64,000 nucleotides of DNA from Campylobacterota bacterium. Its GTDB lineage: Bacteria > Babelota > Babeliae > Babelales > RVW-14. The notes below the pieces were generated by a model. It was not told the origin of the DNA and ran no database searches. It saw only the letters and a program-made list of their open reading frames with translations. The position numbers were made by a program, and so were the translations under genes. Below are positions 48,124 through 56,768 of the stretch, piece after piece. The stretch covers positions 372,001-436,000 of the forward strand of contig JACKCO010000003.1 in the NCBI GenBank assembly GCA_020633995.1, written 5' to 3'. Positions within the stretch are counted from its first letter, which is position 1, and every line of letters starts with the position of its first letter.

Positions 48124-48666
48124 TCATTCTGATTCTGTTCTTTGGTTTCTGAGGTAGAAATAGTAAGCTGCCATGCCGCCAATGGCGAGAAATAACGCAC
48201 CAGTAACGAGATTTTCAGGTGCTCTATGTAGGTAATATTCTGAAAGTTGAGTTTTCCGAATAGCGTTGTCTAGGGTAAAAGTTAAATCTTGGGTTGCGTC
48301 GATTTCAGCGAAGTTTTTCGTTGGATAAAACGTCTGGGCTAGAACCTGAGTCGTTCGTATTTTGTGAATTAGTTTGTGCCTTTTTTCTAAAGAAGCGATA
48401 GCGTTTTCAGTGTACTTGCTTGCATTTTGCAAGTCATAATAATATTCGTCGTGAATATCCTTAGCTCTAGATAAAAGAGATGCTCCAGCAAACATTATAA
48501 CCGTACTAGCAATATGTTTGCTTAAACCTTTGCCCAATTTTTTGTACCATTTTTCTTGGTTTTGTTCCTGTTCAGGGTTACCATGATTCATAGCTTGTAC
48601 CTGTTGTCCAGCACTTACCGTGAGTGCTATTGAAAGCAGTAATGCTTTAGAAATAACGTTCTTCAT
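48124..48666 (-). CDS. Small secreted/membrane-anchored protein, family member 2
   Basis: 180 residues from ATG 48666 (GGAGG upstream; an earlier in-frame ATG overlaps it). Signal peptide MKNVISKALLLSIALTVSAG ending in VQAM, then WYKKLGKGL, a hydrophobic patch (IASTVIMFAGASLL), a helical middle and a C-terminal transmembrane segment (ALFLAIGGMAAYYFYL) with a short acidic tail. Closest to member 3 (shared WYxKLGK and KxIHxxYY). Lacks the 138-bp leader repeat. Function unknown. Confidence 0.75.
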   Translation of the reverse strand: MKNVISKALLLSIALTVSAGQQVQAMNHGNPEQEQNQEKWYKKLGKGLSKHIASTVIMFAGASLLSRAKDIHDEYYYDLQNASKYTENAIASLEKRHKLIHKIRTTQVLAQTFYPTKNFAEIDATQDLTFTLDNAIRKTQLSEYYLHRAPENLVTGALFLAIGGMAAYYFYLRNQRTESE

Positions 48667-48743
48667 AAGAACCTCCATCTGTTTAGATTAAGGAGCTGCA
48701 TTTGAGTTTGAGCTGCGGCTCTCCTATTTTATTCTTTCTTTTT

Positions 48744-49346
48744 TTAATTTTCAGCATTTTCAGTACGTTTGCAGTAGTATAAAAAGCAAGCAGCTATGCC
48801 ACCAGCAACAAGTAATACTCTCTCATTACGGAGAGCTTCGAGTGTACGATGTATACAACGTAGGTAAGCTTCTGAGTTTTTTGAGCTCTTAATGTTGATG
48901 TTATCAATGGCATTGCTGATAAGAGAATTTAAAGCTCTGGTCTCTTGGAAGCCAATGGGAATGAAAGCATCTTTTTGTATCGTGCTCATCACAGCTGATT
49001 TGTTCATATAGCTATTGACGTTTTCAGTTTGATAAAACATTGGGGATAGAGCTTTAATGACTTGTATTTTCGTAATTATTTTTTTTGCTTCTTTTAAAGA
49101 AGTGATAGCATCTTTAGCACACTTGTTTGCATTATTATGATTATAATATGCGTTGTGAATATTCTTGGCACCAGCTAAAAAAAAGCCTCCAGTAAACAGA
49201 ATCTTGCCTAATTTTTGGTACCATGCTTCTTGGTTTTGTTGAGCTTGTACTTGTGTATGGCTACTATTCATAGCTTGTACCTGGTGTCTAGTACCTACCG
49301 TGAGTGCCATTGCAAGCAATAATGCTTTAGAAAAACGATTAATCAT
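48744..49346 (-). CDS. Small secreted/membrane-anchored protein, family member 3
   Basis: 200 residues from ATG 49346. Signal peptide MINRFSKALLLAMALTVGTR ending in VQAM, then a Gln-rich linker, WYQKLGKIL, a hydrophobic patch (FTGGFFLAGA), a longer helical middle than members 1 and 2, and a C-terminal transmembrane segment (VLLVAGGIAACFLYYC) with an ENAEN tail. Its leader is identical to that of member 1. Transcribed first of the three. Confidence 0.75.
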   Translation of the reverse strand: MINRFSKALLLAMALTVGTRHQVQAMNSSHTQVQAQQNQEAWYQKLGKILFTGGFFLAGAKNIHNAYYNHNNANKCAKDAITSLKEAKKIITKIQVIKALSPMFYQTENVNSYMNKSAVMSTIQKDAFIPIGFQETRALNSLISNAIDNINIKSSKNSEAYLRCIHRTLEALRNERVLLVAGGIAACFLYYCKRTENAEN

Positions 49347-49457
49347 AATAACCTCCATAGTTATTTGTTATATTCAAGCCCTGAGCTGGAGACCTAAGTT
49401 GCAAGCACCTACGCCGGTGTATTGAGTACTGTGGGCTTTAAATTATTGGCAAAAAAT
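49320..49457. repeat. 138-bp exact direct repeat, copy 2
   Basis: Second copy of the repeat at 47911-48048 (offset 1409 bp), with no mismatch that I can see, covering the leader and first codons of family member 3. Weaker similarity continues a little beyond its outer end. Confidence 0.85.
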
Positions 49458-49519
49458 AAAAAAATATTCAAATAATAAATCTAAATAAAATTTACACTAT
49501 ATTTGAAATAAAAAAAAGA

Positions 49520-49528
49520 GGGGGGGGG
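49520..49528 (+). repeat. Homopolymer G9 tract
   Basis: Nine consecutive G in the 289-bp gap upstream of the coiled-coil gene, preceded by an A-rich run. Such tracts slip during replication, but this one is ~136 bp upstream of the predicted -35 and outside any gene. The rest of the gap is AT-rich without other features. Confidence 0.5.
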
Positions 49529-49663
49529 AGATTTGTGGGTTACAGAGGGGTTGTTTTTATTATTTTGTCGATTTGGTCGTTATTTTGGAGAATAGAGTGA
49601 TTTTTTTAAAATTGTTAAATTACGTTATTCCTATGTTTTATTATATTCAAATTGAAATAATTA

Positions 49664-49693
49664 TTGAATTTAGTTTAAAAAATGTACTAAAAT
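49664..49693 (+). promoter_or_regulatory. Predicted promoter of the secreted coiled-coil gene
   Basis: TTGAAT (49664-49669), 18-bp spacer, TAAAAT (49688-49693), about 53 bp upstream of ATG 49747. Confidence 0.5.
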
Positions 49694-49746
49694 TAAGAAG
49701 GTGAAGCACAATAGTGGCCTCAAAACCTTAACCGTATGGTGGCAAA

Positions 49747-51705
49747 ATGGTTATAAACCATTGCAAAAAGGCTTTATTTTTCGCACTTATGTGCCTGGCT
49801 CAGGCTCAAGATGTATGGTGTTTGTCTACAAACATTGACTCTCTTGATGTTTCTGTGGGCAAGGATGGGCTAGAGGTGGTCCAAAAAGCTGCTGTTCAAG
49901 AGGAACAACAAGCTGCTCAAGCAGTTCAAGCTTCATCAAAAAAGAAATCACAGGGATTTTTGTCTGATATAGCCCAAGCGCTTTTCTCAAGTAATCAAGA
50001 CTCAAATGGTCGTCCTGCAAAGCTGCTTAACGAGGCGCAATCTGTAACACGCCAGATTGAGCGCAAGGTTGAGCGTCAAACACAAGAATTGCGTCAAGAG
50101 GCCGCACGTCAAGCACGTCTGCTTGAAGCGCAAGCCAAAAAGCAAGCCCAAGAAATGTTTGAAGATGTTTCTGAGCAAATCAACAAATTGCACGAAAAGG
50201 TCAATGAGGAAGCAATGCTGCTTAAAAATGAGGCAGTCAAAGAGGTGTTAGAACTGGTCAAAGAAGCTGAACAAGAAGCAATTGAGCAGCGTGCCAAACG
50301 CAGAGAGCAGGAGCTGGAGGATTATTTAAAGGCGTCGCTTGAGCAAGGTGCTCAGGTGCAGCTGAAGCCAGAGTTCGAGCTGACAACCAAGCCTGAGCAA
50401 AAAAAGAAAGAGATTACCGTTAAGCATGATTTGAAGCCATGGAAAGAGAAAATGCTTGCTCAGTACCGTGATAATGTCGATCTGATCAAGAAAATTATTG
50501 TAGCGGGTGAGGCGGAGCAAGATGCACGCGAGTTTTTATCATTTTTTGGTAAGGACAAAGCACAGTTTGAAAGTACCATGGGACAGGTTAAAGACGTTGA
50601 TGGACCAGAATACAAGAAAGCCCAGCATCAGGCGGCAAAGCTTGACCGGCTAGCCCAAGCACAAAAAGAAGCTGATGCATTCATAGTTTCTTTGGCAAAA
50701 GACATTGATATGCCTATTGAAAAGGCCCGTAAATTGCGCGTTGCAAGTTTGTATGAGCTTGCAGGCCTGATGCATGAGTACGAGCAGAATGCTGAAGGGC
50801 ATGCGTTTGCGTTTGAAGTGAGTGATGACAAAGTACGCTCCATTGTTAAAAAGCTTGCATTTGACATAACTCAGGGCCAGGTAACTGAGTTGCCCAAACC
50901 TGCGGACATTGTTGAAAAGCCTTTTCCTCTGCTTGCTTCAGTTGAGAAAGTCCAGAGTGATTTGACCAAAGCTCGTGAAGAGCTTGCCAGCGTTAGGGCT
51001 GACAACCAGCAGCTTGAGCAGCAGCTAAAAGTGATGGCAAAGGAAAAGGACGGAGAGTCGCTTGAGTTTGAATACTTGTATCAACAAGCATTACGTTCTC
51101 AAGTGGGCAAAGACAAAAAATTAATGGTAATGAAAAAGTTAGTAGCTAGTGAACAGCAAGCAAAAAATGAGTTGCAACGTCAGTTTGATAAGATTTCGGT
51201 TGAGGCTGCTTCATTTAAGCGGGAGCTTGATCTAGCTCGTGAATTTACGCATCTTTCAAAGCAGTCAATGGAGCTTGCGCTTAACCAAAAGATGAGCGAA
51301 ATTATAAAACCTATTCTGATAGATTCTGAAAAACGTGATTTGGACATGCAGCTTGAGTTGCAAGCGCTCAAGCGTAGAGCAGATTCACTAAGTAAGATTT
51401 CAGATCGTGAGGCTCAGGGGCGAAGGCAAGCTGAAGCTGACCTTGCTCAGGTAAAGCAAGAACGAGAAGAGATAGCTCAAATACAGCAAAATGGAGAAAA
51501 AATTATTGCTGAGCAAAGGCAAATGTTTGATAAGCAGACGAAAGCACAAGTTCTACGCGTCGGCAAAGAGAAGAGACAGGCGGCGCGGGCTCAGCGACAT
51601 TATGAACTGACGCAAGAGCTTGCCGAGCAGTTTACGCAAGAATATGGCCGTCGGGCAAGGCGTAGCATTGAGTCAGACAGCCCTCTTATTGGGCTTACAG
51701 TCTAA
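49747..51705 (+). CDS. Secreted long coiled-coil protein
   Basis: 652 residues. A signal peptide (CKKALFFALMCLAQAQDVWC) is followed almost entirely by charged alpha-helix rich in Gln, Glu, Ala and Lys. Heptad-like coiled coils are clear at ~95-205 (RQIERKVERQTQELRQEAAR) and ~400-620 (LTKAREELASVRADNQQLEQ). No membrane span after the signal. It resembles the other helical secreted proteins here in composition, not in sequence. Function unknown; structural or host-interacting roles are possible. Confidence 0.75.
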   Translation: MVINHCKKALFFALMCLAQAQDVWCLSTNIDSLDVSVGKDGLEVVQKAAVQEEQQAAQAVQASSKKKSQGFLSDIAQALFSSNQDSNGRPAKLLNEAQSVTRQIERKVERQTQELRQEAARQARLLEAQAKKQAQEMFEDVSEQINKLHEKVNEEAMLLKNEAVKEVLELVKEAEQEAIEQRAKRREQELEDYLKASLEQGAQVQLKPEFELTTKPEQKKKEITVKHDLKPWKEKMLAQYRDNVDLIKKIIVAGEAEQDAREFLSFFGKDKAQFESTMGQVKDVDGPEYKKAQHQAAKLDRLAQAQKEADAFIVSLAKDIDMPIEKARKLRVASLYELAGLMHEYEQNAEGHAFAFEVSDDKVRSIVKKLAFDITQGQVTELPKPADIVEKPFPLLASVEKVQSDLTKAREELASVRADNQQLEQQLKVMAKEKDGESLEFEYLYQQALRSQVGKDKKLMVMKKLVASEQQAKNELQRQFDKISVEAASFKRELDLAREFTHLSKQSMELALNQKMSEIIKPILIDSEKRDLDMQLELQALKRRADSLSKISDREAQGRRQAEADLAQVKQEREEIAQIQQNGEKIIAEQRQMFDKQTKAQVLRVGKEKRQAARAQRHYELTQELAEQFTQEYGRRARRSIESDSPLIGLTV

Positions 51706-51915
51706 TAATCTTCACGACATAATTTTGTTATGGGGGGCTAGGCAGGGTTAGGCTAGCAGATAATATAGTATAAACATCTGTTAATCGTTGTTTTGCAAAA
51801 AAGTTTTATAAAAATATTTATATCATTTTCAGAAAGTGTGCTAAGGTGAATAAAATGCTTCATGGCATCACCATTGGAAAGTATTTTTAATAACTTTACG
51901 GAGGAAGGAGTTAGA

Positions 51916-52098
51916 ATGAAGTGTCCAAAATGTGCGGGCTTAATGGTGATGCAATCGTTTTTTGATCATTTCATAAATTTTGAAGGGTGGAAATGCCTGA
52001 ATTGTGGTAAGATCTTTGAAAAGCGTGATAATGCAATCAAAGATGACGCTTTTAGCGTCTTTTACCAACGGCAGAAGATAAAAAAATACAATGAGTAA
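51916..52098 (+). CDS. Small zinc-ribbon protein
   Basis: 60 residues from ATG 51916, chosen for the very strong upstream GGAGGAAGGAG. CPKC near the start and CLNC in the middle make a four-Cys zinc ribbon with GLMVMQSFFD between. Similar small zinc-ribbon proteins occur widely without known function. The last bases overlap the tsaB start by 8 bp, so it is translationally coupled to tsaB. Confidence 0.75.
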   Translation: MKCPKCAGLMVMQSFFDHFINFEGWKCLNCGKIFEKRDNAIKDDAFSVFYQRQKIKKYNE

Positions 52099-52789
52099 TT
52101 CGGCAGAAATTTTATTTGTTTCTATCCAAGCAACCTACAATGATGTTCAAGTTGGGTTGTTTCGTGGTCAAGAATGTTGTGAGGTCCGCTCAAATAATAC
52201 GCTTCGAGCAAGTTCTCATTTAATTCCAGAGATAAAAGCCCTTTTGGATCGACATGATTATGGCATAAGTGATCTTTCGTTTATTGCCATTGATCAAGGT
52301 CCCGGGGCTTTTACTTCTTTACGAGTAGGTATTGCTACTGTTAATGGTATTGCGTTTGGCAATCGTGTGCCGCTTGTTGGTGTTAACGGGCTTGACGCAT
52401 TAGCGCTGCAGACCTTGCAAGCAAGGGGTGCTCAAGTGGAGATTGTTGTCAGCCTTTTAAACGCTTACAATGATGATGTTTACTATGGCTTGTATCAAAA
52501 GGGACAGCGTCTTGATCAGGGCTGTATGAAAATAGATGGGCTTGTTGAGCAACTGGAGCCGTATTCTAAGAAAACAATGTTATTTGTTGGCAATGGTGCA
52601 AAGCTTCATAAACAGAAGTTGCAGGATTGCCTTGGGCAGGACACATTGTTTGAAGAGGCTGATGTGTGCAGTGCACAACAGGTTGGTGTGATGGCGTTGC
52701 AGCAGTGGAAAAATCAATCTGAAAAGACATTTCGTCTTATGCCAAATTATTTGAAGACCCAGCTTTTTGCCGTGCGTAAGATGGCCTAG
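52091..52789 (+). CDS. tsaB: tRNA threonylcarbamoyladenosine biosynthesis protein TsaB
   Basis: 232 residues. An ASKHA-fold partner that scaffolds TsaD and TsaE for t6A37 synthesis. The signature IAIDQGPGAFTSLRVGIATVNGIAF is clear, followed by VPLVGVNGLDALA. The N-terminus is slightly unusual (ILFVSIQATYNDVQVGLF) where most have an LxIDTS motif. Followed by a palindromic repeat that may act as terminator. Confidence 0.92.
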   Translation: MSNSAEILFVSIQATYNDVQVGLFRGQECCEVRSNNTLRASSHLIPEIKALLDRHDYGISDLSFIAIDQGPGAFTSLRVGIATVNGIAFGNRVPLVGVNGLDALALQTLQARGAQVEIVVSLLNAYNDDVYYGLYQKGQRLDQGCMKIDGLVEQLEPYSKKTMLFVGNGAKLHKQKLQDCLGQDTLFEEADVCSAQQVGVMALQQWKNQSEKTFRLMPNYLKTQLFAVRKMA

Positions 52790-52835
52790 CTTGAGTGGAG
52801 TATCGATAACTTATTGTTCTGAATTTATTTTTGGA

Positions 52836-52862
52836 GTCATCCCCGACGCCGATCGGGGATCT
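52836..52862 (+). repeat. Palindromic repeat element, intergenic copy 1 (possible tsaB terminator)
   Basis: GTCAT then a CCCCGA/TCGGGG hairpin (52841-52846, 52853-52858) then ATCTATTTTTT. The T-run makes it a plausible Rho-independent terminator of tsaB. Same family as the in-gene copy at 9195. The rest of the 263-bp tsaB-rsmE gap shows no gene. Confidence 0.7.
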
Positions 52863-52958
52863 ATTTTTTGTGTTTCATAATAATGCTACGCGAATTACGT
52901 AAATATTATTAAATTGTTTTACGCACGGTGTTTTTTTTGTATAAGCAGGCAAACAGAA

Positions 52959-52985
52959 GATTCCCGATCAGAGTCGGGAATGACC
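52959..52985 (-). repeat. Palindromic repeat element, intergenic copy 2 (inverted)
   Basis: TTCCCGA/TCGGGAA hairpin (52961-52967, 52974-52980) flanked by GA and TGAC, i.e. the same element read on the minus strand. It lies ~100 bp from copy 1 in inverted orientation. Confidence 0.7.
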
Positions 52986-53052
52986 ACTCAATGAATGCTA
53001 AGTTAGAGGACATGACTTAGTAAGATACGTGAGCTTTGCAAGGCTACTAATC

Positions 53053-53802
53053 TTAACACAAGCTTCGAATGAGCCCCAAGGCAACAAGAGCTGCGTCTTG
53101 CGAGCGTAGGATGGTTGGCGTGAGGCTGTAAGCGCAAAATGATTTGCTGTTGAGCGTGCTCATCTCGCCGTTGGTTAGGCCACCCTCTGGTCCAATCAGG
53201 AGCGAAAAACTACCATATTTTTTTTGTTTTGCATTGCTCAACAGAATAGCCAGCGGCTGAGCTCCTGCTTCAAAATAAATGTTGCAAGTAGCTTGTGCTG
53301 TGATGGCCGTAAGATTGACCGGCTCGTGAAGTGTTGGCACAATGAACTGCTTTGCTTGCTCACAGCCAGCAATCATGATTTTTTCACACCGTGCTTTGTC
53401 TTTTGGTCCCCACCACATACGGTGTATTTTTTCTGACAAGAACGGTTGTATGTCAGATACGCCTAGCTGTGCTGCGTTGTAAAGCATACTCTCAAAAGCG
53501 TCTTTTTTGGTTAGGGGAGCATAAAGTGTTAGTGTTGGTGCGAGCGGTGAGTTTTCTGTCTTTGTCACGATTGAACCGCTTACGGTATTTTTGGTTGATA
53601 GCGCTTGCTCGTCTAATCGCACGGTGACATGGCATTTGTTATCAAAAAAAGTGATATGTTCGCCTACTGAAACGCGCAGCACACGCGTTAGTCGCTGCCA
53701 TAAGTCTCTATCGCGTAGGACCAGTACGTCATCTTGCTGTTGGTTTAAGGTTGAACTAAGTGTTGGTAGGTAAAGCGCAAACAAATGTTTTTGCCCATGC
53801 AT
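53053..53802 (-). CDS. rsmE: 16S rRNA m3U1498 methyltransferase RsmE
   Basis: 249 residues. SPOUT-class methyltransferase: an N-terminal PUA-like domain (VLRDRDLWQRLTRVLRVSVGEHITFFD) and a C-terminal knot with LLIGPEGGLTNGEMSTL and the ILRSQDAALVALGLI loop (usually ILRTETA). It also has the ERSExxWWGPK-like KIHRMWWGPKDKARCEKIMIAGCEQ. Convergent with tsaB, 3 bp from the next gene upstream. Confidence 0.92.
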   Translation of the reverse strand: MHGQKHLFALYLPTLSSTLNQQQDDVLVLRDRDLWQRLTRVLRVSVGEHITFFDNKCHVTVRLDEQALSTKNTVSGSIVTKTENSPLAPTLTLYAPLTKKDAFESMLYNAAQLGVSDIQPFLSEKIHRMWWGPKDKARCEKIMIAGCEQAKQFIVPTLHEPVNLTAITAQATCNIYFEAGAQPLAILLSNAKQKKYGSFSLLIGPEGGLTNGEMSTLNSKSFCAYSLTPTILRSQDAALVALGLIRSLC

Positions 53803-53805
53803 GGT

Positions 53806-54213
53806 TTAAGCACCTACGTGGTATTGTTTAAGAATTTTTTGTATAACAAGCGTTATAACGGTACCACTGACAAGACCCGCGGCAAATGCAGCATAAATTT
53901 CTTTGTTGTTGAGAAAGTGCTCCTTGCCAAGGTCGGCATAAATTTCGGCAAGAAGTAACATCTTTTCATGAGCAGGTCGTTCATCTTCATCTTGTTTATT
54001 GATTTTCTCGGCACGATGAAGTGTTGACGGGTCAAGTTCATCCTCGTCAAAGTCGTCGAAGAGGAAAAACCTATACTCGTCTGATTCTTCTTCGCATGTC
54101 TCTTGATTTGCCTGCTCTTGTTCAACTTGCTGGACAGGAGCGTTGGTGGCAAAAATATTGATGTGGGAAAAGTTTATACTCAGTAGCATTAGTATCAAAA
54201 ACTTTATTTTCAT
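53806..54213 (-). CDS. Small secreted/membrane-anchored acidic protein
   Basis: 135 residues from ATG 54213, which gives a clean signal peptide (MKIKFLILMLLSINFSHINIFA); an ATG five codons upstream is possible. A Gln/Glu-rich then acidic linker (FFLFDDFDEDELD) is followed by a helix and one C-terminal transmembrane segment (AAFAAGLVSGTVITLVI) with a short basic tail. Architecture like the three-gene family at 47392-49346, but without clear sequence similarity. Function unknown. Confidence 0.7.
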   Translation of the reverse strand: MKIKFLILMLLSINFSHINIFATNAPVQQVEQEQANQETCEEESDEYRFFLFDDFDEDELDPSTLHRAEKINKQDEDERPAHEKMLLLAEIYADLGKEHFLNNKEIYAAFAAGLVSGTVITLVIQKILKQYHVGA

Positions 54214-54348
54214 AGAATTTGTTTCCATCTGACATGGGTGAATTGTTTACATCGATTTACATGTTTGGCTATGGTGTCTGGGATGGTAGTGTAACAAATA
54301 AACGTGTAAACATGAAAAAAGAAAAAAAATTAATATTGGAAAAATACC

Positions 54349-55911
54349 ATGAGTAAGCCTACACTGCTTGTTATTCTTGATGGTTTTGGGTGGCGTAGCC
54401 AGGAATATGGTAATGCCATAGCTCATGCAAACATGCCGTTTTTTTCTCATGCTCTTACCTACTATCCATCAACGTTGTTGCATGCCAGCCAAGGTCATGT
54501 GGGTTTGTTGGAAGGGCAAATTGGTAACTCCGAGGTTGGTCATCTTACCATAGGTGCTGGACGTGTTATTGCAAGTAGCCTAAAGCATTTCCATGATTTT
54601 ATTCGTTCTGGCAAATTATTTGAGCATGAGTTGCTTACGCGTAAACTGCAAGAGCTTAAACAAACAGGTAAGGCGTTGCATCTTATGGGGTTGCTTTCTG
54701 ATGCTGGGGTGCATAGTCACCAGTACCATTTGCATAATTTGTTGCAGCTTGCAAAACAAATTGGCGTTAAGCATGTGTATGTTCATGCATTTCTTGATGG
54801 GCGAGACAGTCCACCCCAGTCAGCGGAGGCTTATCTTAAACGTCTAGAGCAGGTTATGAATGATTTTTCATGTGGACGACTAGCTAGCATTCATGGTCGG
54901 TTTTATGCGATGGATCGTGATAACAATTGGCAGCGAACAAAAGAATGCTTTGATGTGCTTGTAGGAAAAAAACAAACACGTACAACTTCATGGCAAAATA
55001 TTTTACGTGAATCATACGAACAAAATATTTTTGATGAATTTATAGAGCCAGTACGGCTGCTAGATGATGGTGTTATAAATGCCGGCGATGGCATTATCTT
55101 TTTTAACCTTAGGCCAGATCGTGCACGACAGTTAACACGACCTTTTTTAGATCCGTATTTTGCCGAATTTGATAGAGATCAAGCTTCAGTGGCAGAGCAA
55201 CTAGCATTTTTTGTTACACCAGTGCGCTATGATGAATCATTTAAAAAATTTAATAATGATGTCCTGTTTGAGCGTGAGCTTATAGCAGATACGCTGCTTG
55301 ATTGTTTGGCTGCCCAACGCAAAACAATATTTACTATTGCAGAAACGGAAAAATATGCACACGTGACCTATTTTTTCAGAGGTATGCGAGAGGTTGTCTT
55401 TGAAAATGAACAGCAAGTTTTGATTCCATCTATAAAAACAAAAAACTATGCTGATCAACCTGCCATGTCTGCGCAAGAAATTACTGACGCTGTTCTTAGT
55501 TCCCTTGCTCGTGCTGCTGCAGATTTCTATCTGATCAATTATGCCAATGCTGATATGGTTGGCCACTCTGGTAATTTGCAGGCAACGGTGCAGGCGTGCC
55601 AAGTTCTTGATCAGCAGCTTGCGAGGCTCTATGAGCACGCTGTACAAGGACTTGGTGGAACGTTATTTATAACAGCTGATCATGGTAATGCTGAACAGAT
55701 GTTGGATCGTGAAGGAAGTTGCATAACTGCTCACACAATAAACCCCGTACCTTTTGTAGCCATTGGAGATGATCTGGTCTGCGCAAGTCAAGTAGAGCAG
55801 CCATTAAGTCAACCACCCTGTTTTGGGTTGTCTGCAGTAGCACCAGCGATCTTACGTCATATGGATATAGCTGTTCCGTCGCAAATGACTAAACAAGGTA
55901 TTATTTTATAA
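54349..55911 (+). CDS. gpmI: 2,3-bisphosphoglycerate-independent phosphoglycerate mutase
   Basis: 520 residues. A two-Mn2+ glycolytic enzyme interconverting 3- and 2-phosphoglycerate. LVILDGFGWR gives the first metal Asp; the catalytic Ser61 is in GNSEVGH; the substrate-binding loop is HAFLDGRDSPP; the second metal set is YANADMVGHSG and TADHGNAEQM. Start at ATG 54349. The gene 13 bp downstream probably shares its transcript. Confidence 0.96.
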   Translation: MSKPTLLVILDGFGWRSQEYGNAIAHANMPFFSHALTYYPSTLLHASQGHVGLLEGQIGNSEVGHLTIGAGRVIASSLKHFHDFIRSGKLFEHELLTRKLQELKQTGKALHLMGLLSDAGVHSHQYHLHNLLQLAKQIGVKHVYVHAFLDGRDSPPQSAEAYLKRLEQVMNDFSCGRLASIHGRFYAMDRDNNWQRTKECFDVLVGKKQTRTTSWQNILRESYEQNIFDEFIEPVRLLDDGVINAGDGIIFFNLRPDRARQLTRPFLDPYFAEFDRDQASVAEQLAFFVTPVRYDESFKKFNNDVLFERELIADTLLDCLAAQRKTIFTIAETEKYAHVTYFFRGMREVVFENEQQVLIPSIKTKNYADQPAMSAQEITDAVLSSLARAAADFYLINYANADMVGHSGNLQATVQACQVLDQQLARLYEHAVQGLGGTLFITADHGNAEQMLDREGSCITAHTINPVPFVAIGDDLVCASQVEQPLSQPPCFGLSAVAPAILRHMDIAVPSQMTKQGIIL

Positions 55912-55924
55912 AAAGGAGAAAGCC

Positions 55925-56761
55925 GTGAAAGAATGCAGATTTTTTATTGTGGTCAGCATGATATTAATGTCGACGCTTTTTTCAAAAGCAGAAGAAGGAA
56001 AAGATTCGGGTGAATTTATGCAAAAGCTTGCGGCTTATGCGCAGCAAGATACGTTTAGCATAAAAGAGTTAGCCGAAGCTATAGTTTTGGTACGAGATCG
56101 CGAGGGAGATTTATCAGAAGTTGGATCGAAGGATAGTGAACCGTACACCCCCCTTTATCAGATTCTTTCACTTAGTCTAAAAAAAGGAGATGCTGCTGAA
56201 ATTGACAATTCGTCTCGGTACATAGGTGAGCTGCGTCGGTTTAATGGTGGACTCAAAAATTTTCTTGGTTTGCTTGTGAAAAAGGGTGTTGATGTTAATG
56301 AAAAAATTACCATTGATGGCGTAGAGCAACGAACATGGCCAGTTGTTTTACGCCACTCAGGTGATCCATCAATAGTTGAAGCTCTTTTGGAGCGTGGTGT
56401 TACCGTTGCCAAAGAAGATATCGAATTTGTTGATGGCCAAGTTCAGAAATTGACTGACATTGTAAAGAAAGCAGAGACTGATATCGATCGTGACGTGAAT
56501 AAGTTCTTTCTCGATAATGCTTATGGAATTAAAAAATTATTGGAAAAGAAGTATAAAGCAACGGAAGAACGTGAACGTAAAGAAGCGCAAGAGCGCGATC
56601 CTAAATTTATTGAACAGCGCTTGATAAAAGATACAGACGAAAAATTTGCATCTCAAGAAAAGAGAATAAAAGCACTCGAAGAAAGGTTAAAAGAAGCCAT
56701 CGAGCGACTGGATGAACTCGATGGTGGTGCCGATAAGAAAAAAGATAAAAAGAAAAAGTAG
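55925..56761 (+). CDS. Secreted protein with ankyrin-like segment and coiled-coil tail
   Basis: 278 residues from GTG 55925, with a strong AAAAGGAGAAAG just upstream. Signal peptide (FFIVVSMILMSTLFSKA), then a region with degenerate ankyrin-like helices (GLLVKKGVDVNEK, VEALLERGVTV), then a long charged coiled coil (RIKALEERLKEAIERLDEL) and a Lys-rich end. Function unknown. Coupling to gpmI is probably only transcriptional. Confidence 0.7.
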   Translation: MKECRFFIVVSMILMSTLFSKAEEGKDSGEFMQKLAAYAQQDTFSIKELAEAIVLVRDREGDLSEVGSKDSEPYTPLYQILSLSLKKGDAAEIDNSSRYIGELRRFNGGLKNFLGLLVKKGVDVNEKITIDGVEQRTWPVVLRHSGDPSIVEALLERGVTVAKEDIEFVDGQVQKLTDIVKKAETDIDRDVNKFFLDNAYGIKKLLEKKYKATEERERKEAQERDPKFIEQRLIKDTDEKFASQEKRIKALEERLKEAIERLDELDGGADKKKDKKKK

Positions 56762-56768
56762 CTAAAAT

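Noticed and set aside
55237..55647. 136-codon minus-strand frame inside gpmI
   Set aside because: Fully antisense to a conserved enzyme and with no start signal.
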